This document shows, piece after piece, positions 26,976 to 34,475 of a stretch of 34,475 nucleotides of DNA (within the stretch, counting starts at the first letter, position 1; the number at the start of each line of letters is the position of its first letter). Under the pieces are notes generated by a model. It had not been told where the DNA came from. It did no database searches and worked only from the letters and a program-made list of their open reading frames with translations. The DNA is from a virus: IMG/VR virus record IMGVR_UViG_3300032278_004279, positions 1 to 34,475 of that record. One strand, written 5' to 3'. A program made the position numbers and the translations under genes.

Positions 26976-29426
26976 ATGGCGTATTCCCCTTTCTCGATCC
27001 CCACGACGGGGACCGATCCCAAGGTTGCGGCCAAAGGCTCGACCGAGGATGCGATCAACGATGCAATCGAGGCGGTCCATGATGACCTGCAAACGCACAA
27101 GGCGGCAGCGAACCCGCACGGCGCGACGACCACCAACATCCCCGAAGGGACCAACAAGTATCTGACGGTCGATAACTTCGAGGCGATGGTCAACGGCCAG
27201 ACCGAATACGAGGGGCTGGGGAACGACGACCGCATCCCGTCCATCGTCTCGGGCGTTCTGCGGTGGATCGATGGTACGACCATCGGCGCGGCGATCTGGG
27301 ACCGCCTCGGGGGGCTGATCGCCAGCGGGACGGAGAAGGGAACGCCGGTCGATGCGGACAAGATCGGGTATTCCGACAGCGCGGCGTCCAGCGCGACGAA
27401 GCGCATGTCGTTCGCGCAGCTTGCCGCTTACATATGGTCCAAGACAGGCCCGTCGATTGCCGGTGCGACGGCGAAGGGAACGCTGGTCAGCGGCGACAGC
27501 ATCGCGATTTCCGACAGCGCCAACTCGGGCGTCTCGCGCAAGGCTCTGCTGTCGTCGGTCGCGGCTTATCACTGGACGCAGATGGGGTCGCTGATCGCGG
27601 GCGGCACGAACAAGACGACGCTGGCCGGCGGTGATCGCTTCGTCATTTCCGACAGTCAGGCTTCGAACGCTTCCAAGCGGGTCAGCTTCGACCAGTTCGT
27701 CGCGTCCATGACGCACACCGCGATCCCCGGTCTTTCCACCGCGCTGGCGGGCAAGGCCGACACGTCCCATTCGCACAGCATCGCCAACGTCACCGGCCTT
27801 CAAACGGCGCTGGACGGCAAGGCGGCGACCAGCCACAACCACAGCATCGCCAACGTAACCGGCTTGCAGACCGCGCTGGACGCCAAGGCTGCATCCTCGC
27901 ACACCCACACCGCCGCGCAGGTATCGGGCCTGTCGGACGCGGTTCTGGCGGCGCTCAAGGCGACGGAATCACAAGCGGCGGCATCCGGCCTTGACGACAA
28001 GTTCGTCACGCCGAAGGGTCTGCGCGGGGCCGAGAACGCGATCAGCCAACGCATCGAACAACGGCTTCTGTTCGAACCGCGCCGCGCGTCGGGCGGCTTC
28101 TCCCGGCTTCCGGGCGTGGACATGAGCGACTTCGCCCGGGACTTCAACGGCCCGCCGGCAACGCTTCTCGGGTTCGACCTGAAAGACCAGTCCGCCTCGG
28201 CTGACGGTCAGGTGCTGCGGCTCTACGGCGACGACATCGTGTCCATGCGCGGGCTGGTGCAGCTTGTGCCGGGCCGGAAATACCGCGTCACCGCGCGGCT
28301 GCGGCGGTATCTGAACAGCAGCGATCCGCTGAACGACGACGTGCAACTCTGCGTTGCCTGGCTCGATAACGGCATGGCCTCGGATGGCATGGCAACCCCG
28401 GTGTCGGTTCTGGAATCCGACGCGCTGGTCGCGGCTGACGGGCTGGTGACGTGGAGCGGTGTCATTGCCTCGGCCGACGGTGACGGGGTGGACGCCTTCA
28501 ACCCGAATGCGGTCTATGCGCGGGCCTTCATCCGCATCTACGGCGGCGATCTGCGTCCGGCGACCGACGTGCAGATGCTCTGGATCGAGGACATCACGAA
28601 CGTCCCGGTGACGAGCGGCGACCTGTCGGCATACGAGGACCGGATCGAGGCGCTGGAAGCGGGGCTGGACTGGGCGGCGGTGCAACTGTCGTCGGGGGCC
28701 GATCTGAACACCTATACGACGCCGGGGCCGTTCGTGGTCGCAAGCCCGACGAACGCGCCTTCCGGGGCGGCCGCGCGGCTTCTCGGCAATGTCTTCTGGG
28801 CTGATGCCAGCACGATGATTCAGGAGGTCTGGGAGGCGGAAGGAAGCCTGGGCCGGTCCTGGTGGCGGGCGCGGACTTCCGGGACGTGGCAGGCGTGGCA
28901 GAAGCGCGTTTCGGAAGCGGAATTGTCCGCGACGATCCAGTCGCTGGCAAACAGCCTGACCACGACGCAAAAGGTCGAACACTCGCCTGCGTTCGTGAAT
29001 ACGGGTGCCGCGACAGGGTTCGCGCCGACGCACACCGTCCAGAAGTTTTCCGGCTACCTGGTCGGCAGCGCAACGGCGGGATATTGGCTGCACTTCCAGA
29101 TCGGCATCAGGGGAACCCTGATCTACTCCGCGCATGGCGGCGTCGGGCTTCGGGTATCTCTGCCTTATGCCTGCGATCTGACGGAAGTTGACGGCTTTTC
29201 CATCAACGTTCGCCCCAACGCACAGGTGCCATTCCCTCGCCACGCTTCCGATGTCGGTCTGATCGGTGGCCTCGATGCCGTCGATGCGGATTCCGTCGCC
29301 ATCGGCTTCGAGCGGAACGTGCCGAACCCCGATGTTGATGTTCGCTTCTACGCCCTTTCGGAGTTTCCGAGCGGCACTGAACTCGGACTGACGCTGGAAG
29401 GCAAATACAAGGTGGTCGGCATCTGA
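26976..29426 (+). CDS. Tail fibre protein with repeats and pyocin-knob-like domain
   Basis: An 816-residue fibre. Residues about 112-248 contain three tandem 44-45-residue repeats built around IAxGTxKxT and SDSxxSxxxKR. Next come SHxHSIANVTGLQTALDxKA repeats of 22 residues, a classic trimeric fibre shaft. Residues about 575-648 (DLNTYTTPGPFVV ... WWRARTSGTWQAW) resemble a pyocin knob. The C-terminus, from HTVQKFSGYLVG on, looks like a jelly-roll receptor-binding tip. It shares its last base with the start of the esterase gene. Receptor binding is inferred. Confidence 0.88.
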   Translation: MAYSPFSIPTTGTDPKVAAKGSTEDAINDAIEAVHDDLQTHKAAANPHGATTTNIPEGTNKYLTVDNFEAMVNGQTEYEGLGNDDRIPSIVSGVLRWIDGTTIGAAIWDRLGGLIASGTEKGTPVDADKIGYSDSAASSATKRMSFAQLAAYIWSKTGPSIAGATAKGTLVSGDSIAISDSANSGVSRKALLSSVAAYHWTQMGSLIAGGTNKTTLAGGDRFVISDSQASNASKRVSFDQFVASMTHTAIPGLSTALAGKADTSHSHSIANVTGLQTALDGKAATSHNHSIANVTGLQTALDAKAASSHTHTAAQVSGLSDAVLAALKATESQAAASGLDDKFVTPKGLRGAENAISQRIEQRLLFEPRRASGGFSRLPGVDMSDFARDFNGPPATLLGFDLKDQSASADGQVLRLYGDDIVSMRGLVQLVPGRKYRVTARLRRYLNSSDPLNDDVQLCVAWLDNGMASDGMATPVSVLESDALVAADGLVTWSGVIASADGDGVDAFNPNAVYARAFIRIYGGDLRPATDVQMLWIEDITNVPVTSGDLSAYEDRIEALEAGLDWAAVQLSSGADLNTYTTPGPFVVASPTNAPSGAAARLLGNVFWADASTMIQEVWEAEGSLGRSWWRARTSGTWQAWQKRVSEAELSATIQSLANSLTTTQKVEHSPAFVNTGAATGFAPTHTVQKFSGYLVGSATAGYWLHFQIGIRGTLIYSAHGGVGLRVSLPYACDLTEVDGFSINVRPNAQVPFPRHASDVGLIGGLDAVDADSVAIGFERNVPNPDVDVRFYALSEFPSGTELGLTLEGKYKVVGI
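27753..27884 (+). repeat. 66-bp tandem coding repeat in the fibre gene
   Basis: Two full 66-bp units (27753-27818 and 27819-27884) encode KA-x-T-SH-x-HSIANVTGLQTALD, and a third diverged unit follows (SSHTHTAAQVSGLSDAV). Codons differ between units at several third positions, so the array is old or under protein-level selection. Confidence 0.8.
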
Positions 29427-31183
29427 TGTTCGAGCAGCGCATCACCATTGACGCGGGCAGCGCGAGGCTTCACGGGGTCAAGCAGACCCGCGACGTGCTC
29501 ATGCCGCATCCGCTGGACCGCTCGCGGCTGGCGGATGCCTTCCGGCGGCGGAACAAGGGCAAGACATACGACGTATACGAGTTCCGGGGCATCCCCTACG
29601 CGGACCCGGCGGAAAGCTGGTGGGACGACATGGTGCAGGCCGACCTGCCGTCCGGCGCCTTCGACGCGACGACATACAAGAGCATCTGGCCGACGATCAG
29701 CAGCCCGAGCCGCGCGACGGAACACGGCTGGCGACCGAACGACGGCCTGCGCCGTGGTCTGGCCGAGAGCGACAAGTGGGGTGTGGTTGAGAAGCCGAAC
29801 CTGCTGCTGGATATCTGCACCCCGAACCCGACACCGGGGGCCGACATGCCGGTGATCGTCAACGTCCACGGCGGCAGCAACTACCTCAACGCCCGGACGT
29901 ATCCGCGCTTCTCCGGTCGTGGCATCGCTCGAAAGGGGGTGGTGCATGTCAACCTGACGATCCCGCTGGGGTCGTGGGGCTTCTTCGACCATCCGGCGTT
30001 CGAGGACAGCTTCCAACCGAACCAGATGTATGCCGCCATCCTCGTCGCCCTCGGCTGGGTGCAGGACAATATCCACTGGTTCGGCGGCAGACCCCTCGTC
30101 ACAGGCACCGGCACCAGCGCGGGGGGGCAGGCGTGGACGCACCTGATGCCGATGGCGGGCGACCTGTTCCACCGCATCCAGGCACATTCCGGCGGCGATA
30201 TCTCCCGGCGGGTCACGCGCGAGCATGTCCGCAACCTCGGCAAGCTGTTTCTGGCAACGCTCATCAAGTCGTTCCCGGCGACGTGGGACCCAAGCCGTAC
30301 CATTCAGCAAGTGCTAGACGAGGATGGGGAAGCTGCGGCGCTGCGCCTCGGGCCGACTGAGGAGCAAATCCACCAGTTTATGGGCCAGCGCGGTCAGTGG
30401 AGCGTGAACGGGGCCGGGGCGCTGGTTCGTTCGGTCGCGGGTCTGGTCAACATCTGGCCTATTAACGATGGCGACATCATCCAGCACCAGACGGTGCAGC
30501 AAACCATCGCCGCTGACCGATGGCCTACGAATGTTCAGGCGTGGTTCACCCATGTTCGCGACGAGGCGTCGGTTTTCGACGGCATGAAGGACGCCACCAA
30601 CTCCAACGCGATCCTGCGGCGGGTCAACATCACCGACCCGGCGGAGATTGCCGCTATCGAGGCGATGGTGGAAAGCCCCGGCGACCACACGCCGCGCATC
30701 CTCGCGGGCGAAGTCGTGTTCAAGCTGCCAGCCTATCTTCAGGCTGCGGCGTTCACGGCCAAGGGCGGCACGGCTTGGAACACGGATTTCAACTACGACA
30801 CGCTCGGCAACGGTCGCCGCATTCCGACCCACGCATCGCAGCAGGTCACGTTCACCGGCTTGCCGGAGTGGCAGACGGCGCAGGGGACGACGGCCGAAAG
30901 CCTGCGCCTGACAGCCGGTGATCTGCTGGCAACAGAGGTCTGCACCAACGCCCTCGCGGCCTATGCCATGACCGGCGACCCACGCGGCGACTACGATGCC
31001 GGATACGACGTGGATCTGTTCCCGGCGTCCGACATGGCCGAAGTCGGACAGTTCGATCCGTTCGGGGACGACAGCATCAGCAACGTGGTGGACAACCTGC
31101 CGGCAGACCCTGACCGCCCGACAATCGAGAACGTGCGCGGACTGAACCAAGCGCTTTACGACGCGCTGTCCGCGAACCTGTGA
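29426..31183 (+). CDS. Type-B carboxylesterase in the tail-fibre locus
   Basis: A 585-residue protein with the full type-B carboxylesterase/cholinesterase plan. Motifs: YEFRGIPYADP (51-61), oxyanion loop VNVHGG (145-150), WVQDNIHWFGG (211-221), nucleophile GTSAGG with Ser231, acid Glu380 in VRDEASVF, and His469 in PTHASQQV. All align with the esterase triad. The first 45 residues are not esterase-like and may anchor it to the virion. There is no signal peptide. Its ATG shares one base with the fibre stop, so it is coupled to it. I infer a tail enzyme that removes acyl groups from a host surface polysaccharide; a cytoplasmic esterase carried as cargo is the alternative. Confidence 0.85.
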   Translation: MFEQRITIDAGSARLHGVKQTRDVLMPHPLDRSRLADAFRRRNKGKTYDVYEFRGIPYADPAESWWDDMVQADLPSGAFDATTYKSIWPTISSPSRATEHGWRPNDGLRRGLAESDKWGVVEKPNLLLDICTPNPTPGADMPVIVNVHGGSNYLNARTYPRFSGRGIARKGVVHVNLTIPLGSWGFFDHPAFEDSFQPNQMYAAILVALGWVQDNIHWFGGRPLVTGTGTSAGGQAWTHLMPMAGDLFHRIQAHSGGDISRRVTREHVRNLGKLFLATLIKSFPATWDPSRTIQQVLDEDGEAAALRLGPTEEQIHQFMGQRGQWSVNGAGALVRSVAGLVNIWPINDGDIIQHQTVQQTIAADRWPTNVQAWFTHVRDEASVFDGMKDATNSNAILRRVNITDPAEIAAIEAMVESPGDHTPRILAGEVVFKLPAYLQAAAFTAKGGTAWNTDFNYDTLGNGRRIPTHASQQVTFTGLPEWQTAQGTTAESLRLTAGDLLATEVCTNALAAYAMTGDPRGDYDAGYDVDLFPASDMAEVGQFDPFGDDSISNVVDNLPADPDRPTIENVRGLNQALYDALSANL

Positions 31184-31197
31184 CGCAGGAGTTTCCG

Positions 31198-31635
31198 ATG
31201 CCCTACTCGCGCCGTCCCGCTCTACCGTATGCCGACCGCAGGATCGAATGGTGGTTCGCCATCGTCACCTTCGGATTCGGCCTGTGGATCGCGCGACCGG
31301 AAGAAAGCATGGACAGCCTTGCGTTCGCCGCGCTGCGCCGGGTGCTGGGCGAGGAAGGCTGGGCGATGGTCTTTGCCATAACGGGGACTCTCCATTGCGC
31401 AGCCCTCGGCATCAACGGGCGGCGGTGGTGGACGCCTCTTGTCCGCACCGGAATGGTGGTCATCAACGCCTTCGTCTACGTCAGCTTCGGTTACGGGATA
31501 TACCGGATCGATCCAGCTTCGACGGGTGTCTACACCTACTGCGCCGCCATGGGTCTGGCGGCGAATATCTGCCTCTGGGGCGCGGTCAAGGATTCCCATC
31601 ACGCCATCGGAGTGAAATTTGGTGCTGCCCAGTAA
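31198..31635 (+). CDS. Membrane protein with about four TM segments
   Basis: A 145-residue protein from ATG 31198, with AGGAG six bases upstream; an in-frame GTG at 31180 overlaps the esterase stop but is less well placed. Four hydrophobic segments are seen near residues 18-33, 53-72, 84-105 and 116-136, with short loops and basic ends. It is the first gene of the lysis block, so a holin or antiholin is possible. Tail-adjacent membrane proteins of this size also occur in relatives of the phage without known function. Confidence 0.65.
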   Translation: MPYSRRPALPYADRRIEWWFAIVTFGFGLWIARPEESMDSLAFAALRRVLGEEGWAMVFAITGTLHCAALGINGRRWWTPLVRTGMVVINAFVYVSFGYGIYRIDPASTGVYTYCAAMGLAANICLWGAVKDSHHAIGVKFGAAQ

Positions 31636-31915
31636 TCTTGAAGGCTGGCCCGGCCTGTTGACGGGCATCGCCGCAGTTGTCACGGCCCTCGGCGGCGGCG
31701 CATGGTGGAGCGCCCGGCGGGAAAGTCAGAAGCCGAAGATCGAGGACGACCCCGTGCTGGGTGCGCTTGCGGAGACGCGCCGGAACCTTGCTGCGGTGGT
31801 GTCCGAGGATCGTCTGGCCCGGAAGGAAACGGACGCCAAGATAGACGAGGCCAACGAGCGGTTGGAACGCATCGAACGGCAACAGGCCATCTTGCTGGAT
31901 CGCGGAAAGCGGTAG
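31622..31915 (+). CDS. One-TM coiled-coil protein of the lysis block
   Basis: A 97-residue protein from GTG 31622, nine bases after GGAG; TTG 31619 is an alternative. An N-terminal hydrophobic helix (LLTGIAAVVTALGGGAWW) is followed by a long charged coiled coil (KETDAKIDEANERLERIERQQ). This is the form of i-spanin-like or small holin-associated proteins. It overlaps the preceding gene by 14 bases and lies before the lysozyme gene. The Rz-like role is taken by a later gene, so this may be a holin accessory. Confidence 0.6.
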   Translation: MLPSNLEGWPGLLTGIAAVVTALGGGAWWSARRESQKPKIEDDPVLGALAETRRNLAAVVSEDRLARKETDAKIDEANERLERIERQQAILLDRGKR

Positions 31916-31960
31916 AGCGCGGGCCTTTCTCCCATCCACCCCGAAAAGGGAACATCCGAC

Positions 31961-32614
31961 ATGAAGATCACCCCTCGGGTGGCGATGGAAGTCGCTGCCC
32001 ACGAAGGCCTTGTGCGCCAAGCCTATAAGGACAGCGTTGGCGTATGGACGTGGAGCGTCGGCATCACGTCGGCCAGCGGTCATTCGGTCGAGCGGTATAT
32101 CGGCAAGCCGCAGCCTCTGGAGACGTGCCTGTCGATCTGGATCTGGGTTCTCGAAAAATATGCGGACGACGTGCGCACCGTGCTTCCCGGCCTGAGCGAA
32201 GCGCAATTCGCGGCGGCTCTCAGCTTTCACTACAACACCGGGGCGATCAGCCGCGCCGGTTGGGTGAAAAAGTGGAAAGCCGGAGACGTGGCGGGGGCGC
32301 GAAAGTCTTTCATGGACTGGCGCAAGCCGCCGGAAATCATTCCGCGCCGCCAGAAAGAGCGCGATCTGTTCTTCTCGGGCATGTGGTCGAGCGACGGCAC
32401 CATGACCGAATATACCCGCCTGACGAAGAACCACACACCCGTCTGGTCGAGCGCGAAGAAGATCGACGTGTCTGCCGCGCTGGTGCGGCTGCTGAACCCC
32501 ACTGAGCCGCCGCATCGCCCGGACGTTGAACCCGTCCCGCCCGCCGCGGCGTCGGGCTTCTGGGCCGTGCTGGTCAAGGCGCTGGCATCCATCTTCAAGA
32601 GGAATGCACGATGA
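31961..32614 (+). CDS. GH24 lysozyme (endolysin)
   Basis: A 217-residue protein with the phage lysozyme active site AHEGLVRQAYKDSVGVWTWSVG: Glu15, Asp24 and Thr30 with the exact E-8-D-5-T spacing of T4 lysozyme. SEAQFAAALSFHYNTGAI and KSFMDWRKPPEIIPRRQKERDLF complete the muramidase fold. It cleaves N-acetylmuramic acid-N-acetylglucosamine bonds. No N-terminal signal or SAR helix is seen, so holin-dependent release is expected. The C-terminal 25 residues after a Pro-rich linker (GFWAVLVKALASIFKRN) are amphipathic and could bind membrane, an unusual extra. The start has a weak leader. Confidence 0.93.
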   Translation: MKITPRVAMEVAAHEGLVRQAYKDSVGVWTWSVGITSASGHSVERYIGKPQPLETCLSIWIWVLEKYADDVRTVLPGLSEAQFAAALSFHYNTGAISRAGWVKKWKAGDVAGARKSFMDWRKPPEIIPRRQKERDLFFSGMWSSDGTMTEYTRLTKNHTPVWSSAKKIDVSAALVRLLNPTEPPHRPDVEPVPPAAASGFWAVLVKALASIFKRNAR

Positions 32615-32886
32615 ACAACCCTGCACCGATCTTCATCGGCTGGACCCGCAGTTTCTGGTTCGGCATCACGCCCGCGCTGCTGGTCCTTCTCGACCTGATC
32701 GTCGCCGCGTCCAGCGAGGAAACGGTCGGCCCGATTGCCGCGCTTCTGTCCTGGTTGTTCGGCTGGTCTATCGAAGGCACAGAGGCTGTCATGCGGGGCG
32801 TGGCGTCGGTCGCCGCTCTGATCGTCGCGCATCAGCGGCGCGGCCAGAATCGGCCCTACACGCGCGATCCGAGGGCAATCCAGTGA
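32611..32886 (+). CDS. Holin candidate
   Basis: A 91-residue protein with two hydrophobic segments: FWFGITPALLVLLDLIVAAS (residues 15-34) and IAALLSWLFGWSIEGT...VASVAALIVAHQ (about 42-74), and a basic C-terminus (QRRGQNRPYTRDPR). Size, charge pattern and its place directly after lysozyme and before the spanins suit a holin. It overlaps both neighbours by four bases. Two other membrane proteins lie just upstream, so which of the three forms the hole is not settled by sequence. Confidence 0.68.
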   Translation: MNNPAPIFIGWTRSFWFGITPALLVLLDLIVAASSEETVGPIAALLSWLFGWSIEGTEAVMRGVASVAALIVAHQRRGQNRPYTRDPRAIQ

Positions 32887-33095
32887 CCCGCTATCTGATC
32901 GTGGCCGGTGGCATCGTCGCCGCGCTGGCGCTTTACGGCGCAACCGCTTTCTTCCTCGGCCGCGACGTGGAGCAGGGGCAGCAAATGGAAGATCGCCTTG
33001 AAGGCATCGAGCAAGGGAGACAAGCCGATGATGAAGTCAATCGCCGCGATGACGATGCTCTGCGCGACGGCATCCTGCGGAACCGTGGCCGGTAA
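32883..33095 (+). CDS. Rz-like inner-membrane spanin subunit
   Basis: A 70-residue protein from GTG 32883: one N-terminal transmembrane helix (residues 4-25, YLIVAGGIVAALALYGATAF) and a charged coiled-coil domain (QQMEDRLEGIEQGRQADDE). This is the layout of i-spanins that span the periplasm. The next gene, for a small lipoprotein, begins inside it in another frame, as Rz1 does within Rz. It is short for an Rz but complete in form. Confidence 0.75.
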   Translation: MTRYLIVAGGIVAALALYGATAFFLGRDVEQGQQMEDRLEGIEQGRQADDEVNRRDDDALRDGILRNRGR

Positions 33096-33225
33096 CTTCT
33101 GCGATCTTGCCCGACCGATGCTGACCGACGATGCCGATCTGGCGGGGACAATCGTGCAGCGCGACCGGGCGCTGGCGCGGGAGATGAACCGGCACAACCT
33201 GCTGGTGGAGGGGTGCGCACGATGA
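33028..33225 (+). CDS. Rz1-like outer-membrane spanin lipoprotein
   Basis: A 65-residue protein from ATG 33028 (GGGAG upstream). A signal sequence ends at a lipobox-like ATASC with Cys17. The mature part reads GNFCDLARPMLTDDADLAG and ends REMNRHNLLVEGCAR; the FC-x-x-A-R/K-P start and the HN ... C end are typical of o-spanin-like phage lipoproteins. It overlaps the i-spanin gene by 68 bases in another frame. Together they fuse inner and outer membranes at the end of lysis. Confidence 0.8.
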   Translation: MMKSIAAMTMLCATASCGTVAGNFCDLARPMLTDDADLAGTIVQRDRALAREMNRHNLLVEGCAR

Positions 33226-34475
33226 TGGGTCTTTCGATGGGCATGGCGCTCGGCAGTCGCTCCCGCGTGGCCGCAGCCGTCTCCCGGCTCTGGAACGATA
33301 GCGCGGACAAGCTCTGGATCGTCACGCCTTCGCCGTGGGGGACGGCGCTGGCCTATCGGTTCAATCGCAACGTGGGTGGATCGGGCGGGACGGACCTCGG
33401 CTCACCGTGGGAGCCGTTCCGGCGGACGGGCGTGTTCGAGGTCGCCACCGTCGAGGAAATGCCGAACGAACTCAGCACGGCATTCATCTACGGCAACGAC
33501 ACCGGCTCGTTCGATTACGCGATGCAGCTCGGCGCAGGGGCCTTCGCCTTCGGCGGATCCTACCACGGCGGGGAGACCGTCGTGTCCGAGACGTGGCGGG
33601 CCGACGGCAGCGTGATCGACCCGGCAGAGGACGCGGAAGGCAACACCTTCCGCCTGACGCGTGAGACACTGGTGGACTACGGCAGCGGCAACACGATGAC
33701 GGTAAATTACGACCTGACCATCGGCCCCTCCGGCGTTCTGACCGAGGCGGTTTCGTTCACGTCGGCCGCACCCTTCGCCTCGGGGCAATTCCCCGGCATG
33801 GAGATCGCGGAATCGGTCTTCACGCGGGCCATTGTCGGCGAGACGACCACGAACCTCGTCAGCGGCAAGAACACCCTGAGCGGCGGCGACGTGACGCTGC
33901 GGTCCCCGTTCACGGGCCACACGATCCGCGTCGTCTCGGACGCCGCGGCGCACCCTGCCTATGCCGAGACCTACGTTCAGGTCGCCGGTCGCTCCAAACT
34001 GTATTTCCGCCTCAACAGCACGGCAGGCGCGGCGCTCGGGACGCGGGCGTCGTCGCGGACGATCACGTTCGGCAAGGGCGAGGCTGACCCGGTATTCGAC
34101 GGCGGGCTGGTGTCCAACGGCGGTTTCGAGGCGGGGCTGAGCAGTTGGAACGCACCGAACGGCTGGACGGCCCCCGACGGTGTGGCGGTCGGCAGCAGCG
34201 TCCCGGCCTTCAACAGCCTGACGCAGACGCTGGCTTCGCCGCAGACCGGCGCGGGCAACTACACCCTGTCGTTCGACATCACCGTGTCGGCCGGCGCGAT
34301 GCGTCCCCGCCTGCGCAACTCCGGCGCCATCACCGGCAGCATCGCCGCCGTCAGCACGTCGGGCAGCTACAGCGCCACCTTCACCGGGGCAACCGACGTG
34401 GCACAGGTGCAATTCCAGGCGGAGTCGGCCGGCTTCACCGGGACCATCGACAACGTGCGGCTGGTGCGGGCCTGA
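33222..34475 (+). CDS. Putative receptor-binding protein with C-terminal CBM-like domain
   Basis: A 417-residue protein from ATG 33222, overlapping the previous stop; GGAGG lies 10 bases upstream. No signal peptide is seen. The middle is beta-rich (FAFGGSYHGGETVVSETW, LTRETLVDYGSGNTMTV, FASGQFPGMEIAES). Residues about 293-417 form a carbohydrate-binding-like beta-sandwich (VSNGGFEAGLSSW at the start, GTIDNVRLVRA at the end), similar in layout to the C-terminus of the tail tip protein. A virion-associated glycan-binding protein is likely, but no family is recognised for the first 290 residues. The gene ends on the last base of the window. Confidence 0.7.
   Translation: MMGLSMGMALGSRSRVAAAVSRLWNDSADKLWIVTPSPWGTALAYRFNRNVGGSGGTDLGSPWEPFRRTGVFEVATVEEMPNELSTAFIYGNDTGSFDYAMQLGAGAFAFGGSYHGGETVVSETWRADGSVIDPAEDAEGNTFRLTRETLVDYGSGNTMTVNYDLTIGPSGVLTEAVSFTSAAPFASGQFPGMEIAESVFTRAIVGETTTNLVSGKNTLSGGDVTLRSPFTGHTIRVVSDAAAHPAYAETYVQVAGRSKLYFRLNSTAGAALGTRASSRTITFGKGEADPVFDGGLVSNGGFEAGLSSWNAPNGWTAPDGVAVGSSVPAFNSLTQTLASPQTGAGNYTLSFDITVSAGAMRPRLRNSGAITGSIAAVSTSGSYSATFTGATDVAQVQFQAESAGFTGTIDNVRLVRA

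Noticed and set aside
1-34475. Circular or terminally redundant genome
   Set aside because: The two ends do not share a repeat, and joining them does not continue the cut left gene into a sensible protein, so completeness cannot be claimed.
1-34475. CRISPR array, tRNA genes, integrase or attachment site
   Set aside because: No spaced direct repeats, cloverleaf-like sequence, or integrase motifs were found; integrase may lie beyond the left edge.

Overview
The window is most of a temperate, long-tailed phage or prophage of the HK97/lambda type. GC-rich sequence, heavy use of ATGA/GTGA stop-start overlaps, and relatives in gene-transfer-agent-like head and tail modules point to an alphaproteobacterial host, probably Rhodobacterales (Paracoccus/Rhodobacter-like); this host call is inference. 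No integrase, tRNA, rRNA, CRISPR array or insertion sequence is visible. The left edge cuts a leftward gene. The right edge falls exactly on the stop codon of the last gene.

Layout. (1) 1-1638, leftward: small early genes and a SPOUT RNA methyltransferase, read from a PL-like promoter at 1696-1724. (2) 1699-2643, the switch: a short repressor (leftward) and a Cro-like protein (rightward), diverging from a region with three copies of a 17-bp operator, GTAGCGA-N3-TCGCTAC. A fourth copy sits in PL. In each promoter the operator fills the -35/-10 spacer in the same way. (3) 2802-3086, a leftward lipoprotein gene with its own promoter, a likely lysogeny (moron) gene. (4) 3230-9731, a rightward early operon: VRR-NUC nuclease, DUF1376 replication protein, Erf annealing protein, a lambda-Exo/YqaJ nuclease, a YbcO-like nuclease, an XF1762-family protein and many small proteins. 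(5) 9735-10472, the early/late boundary: an Arg-rich protein, then a strong promoter followed within about 30 bp by an intrinsic terminator, the layout of an antitermination-controlled late promoter.

(6) 10486-19149, packaging and head: HNH, TerS, TerL, portal, S78 protease, capsid, an Ig-like protein, a spike-base-like protein, and connector and tail-completion proteins. A leftward gene for a secreted protein (17521-17838) interrupts this block. (7) 19187-29426, tail: tube, chaperone pair with a lambda-type -1 frameshift site (GGGAAAC plus hairpin), tape measure, distal tail/hub/peptidase-like/tip proteins and a repeat-rich fibre. (8) 29426-31183, a phage-encoded type-B carboxylesterase with an intact Ser-Glu-His triad and no signal peptide, probably a receptor-modifying tail enzyme. 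(9) 31198-33225, lysis: membrane proteins, GH24 lysozyme, holin candidate, and Rz/Rz1-like spanins. (10) 33222-34475, a last structural-looking protein whose C-terminal beta-sandwich resembles the one ending the tail tip protein.

The strongest candidates for new biology are the tail-locus carboxylesterase, the switch built from operator-filled promoters with apparently leaderless repressor and Cro genes, the promoter-terminator late control region with its candidate antiterminator, and the SPOUT methyltransferase in the early left operon.
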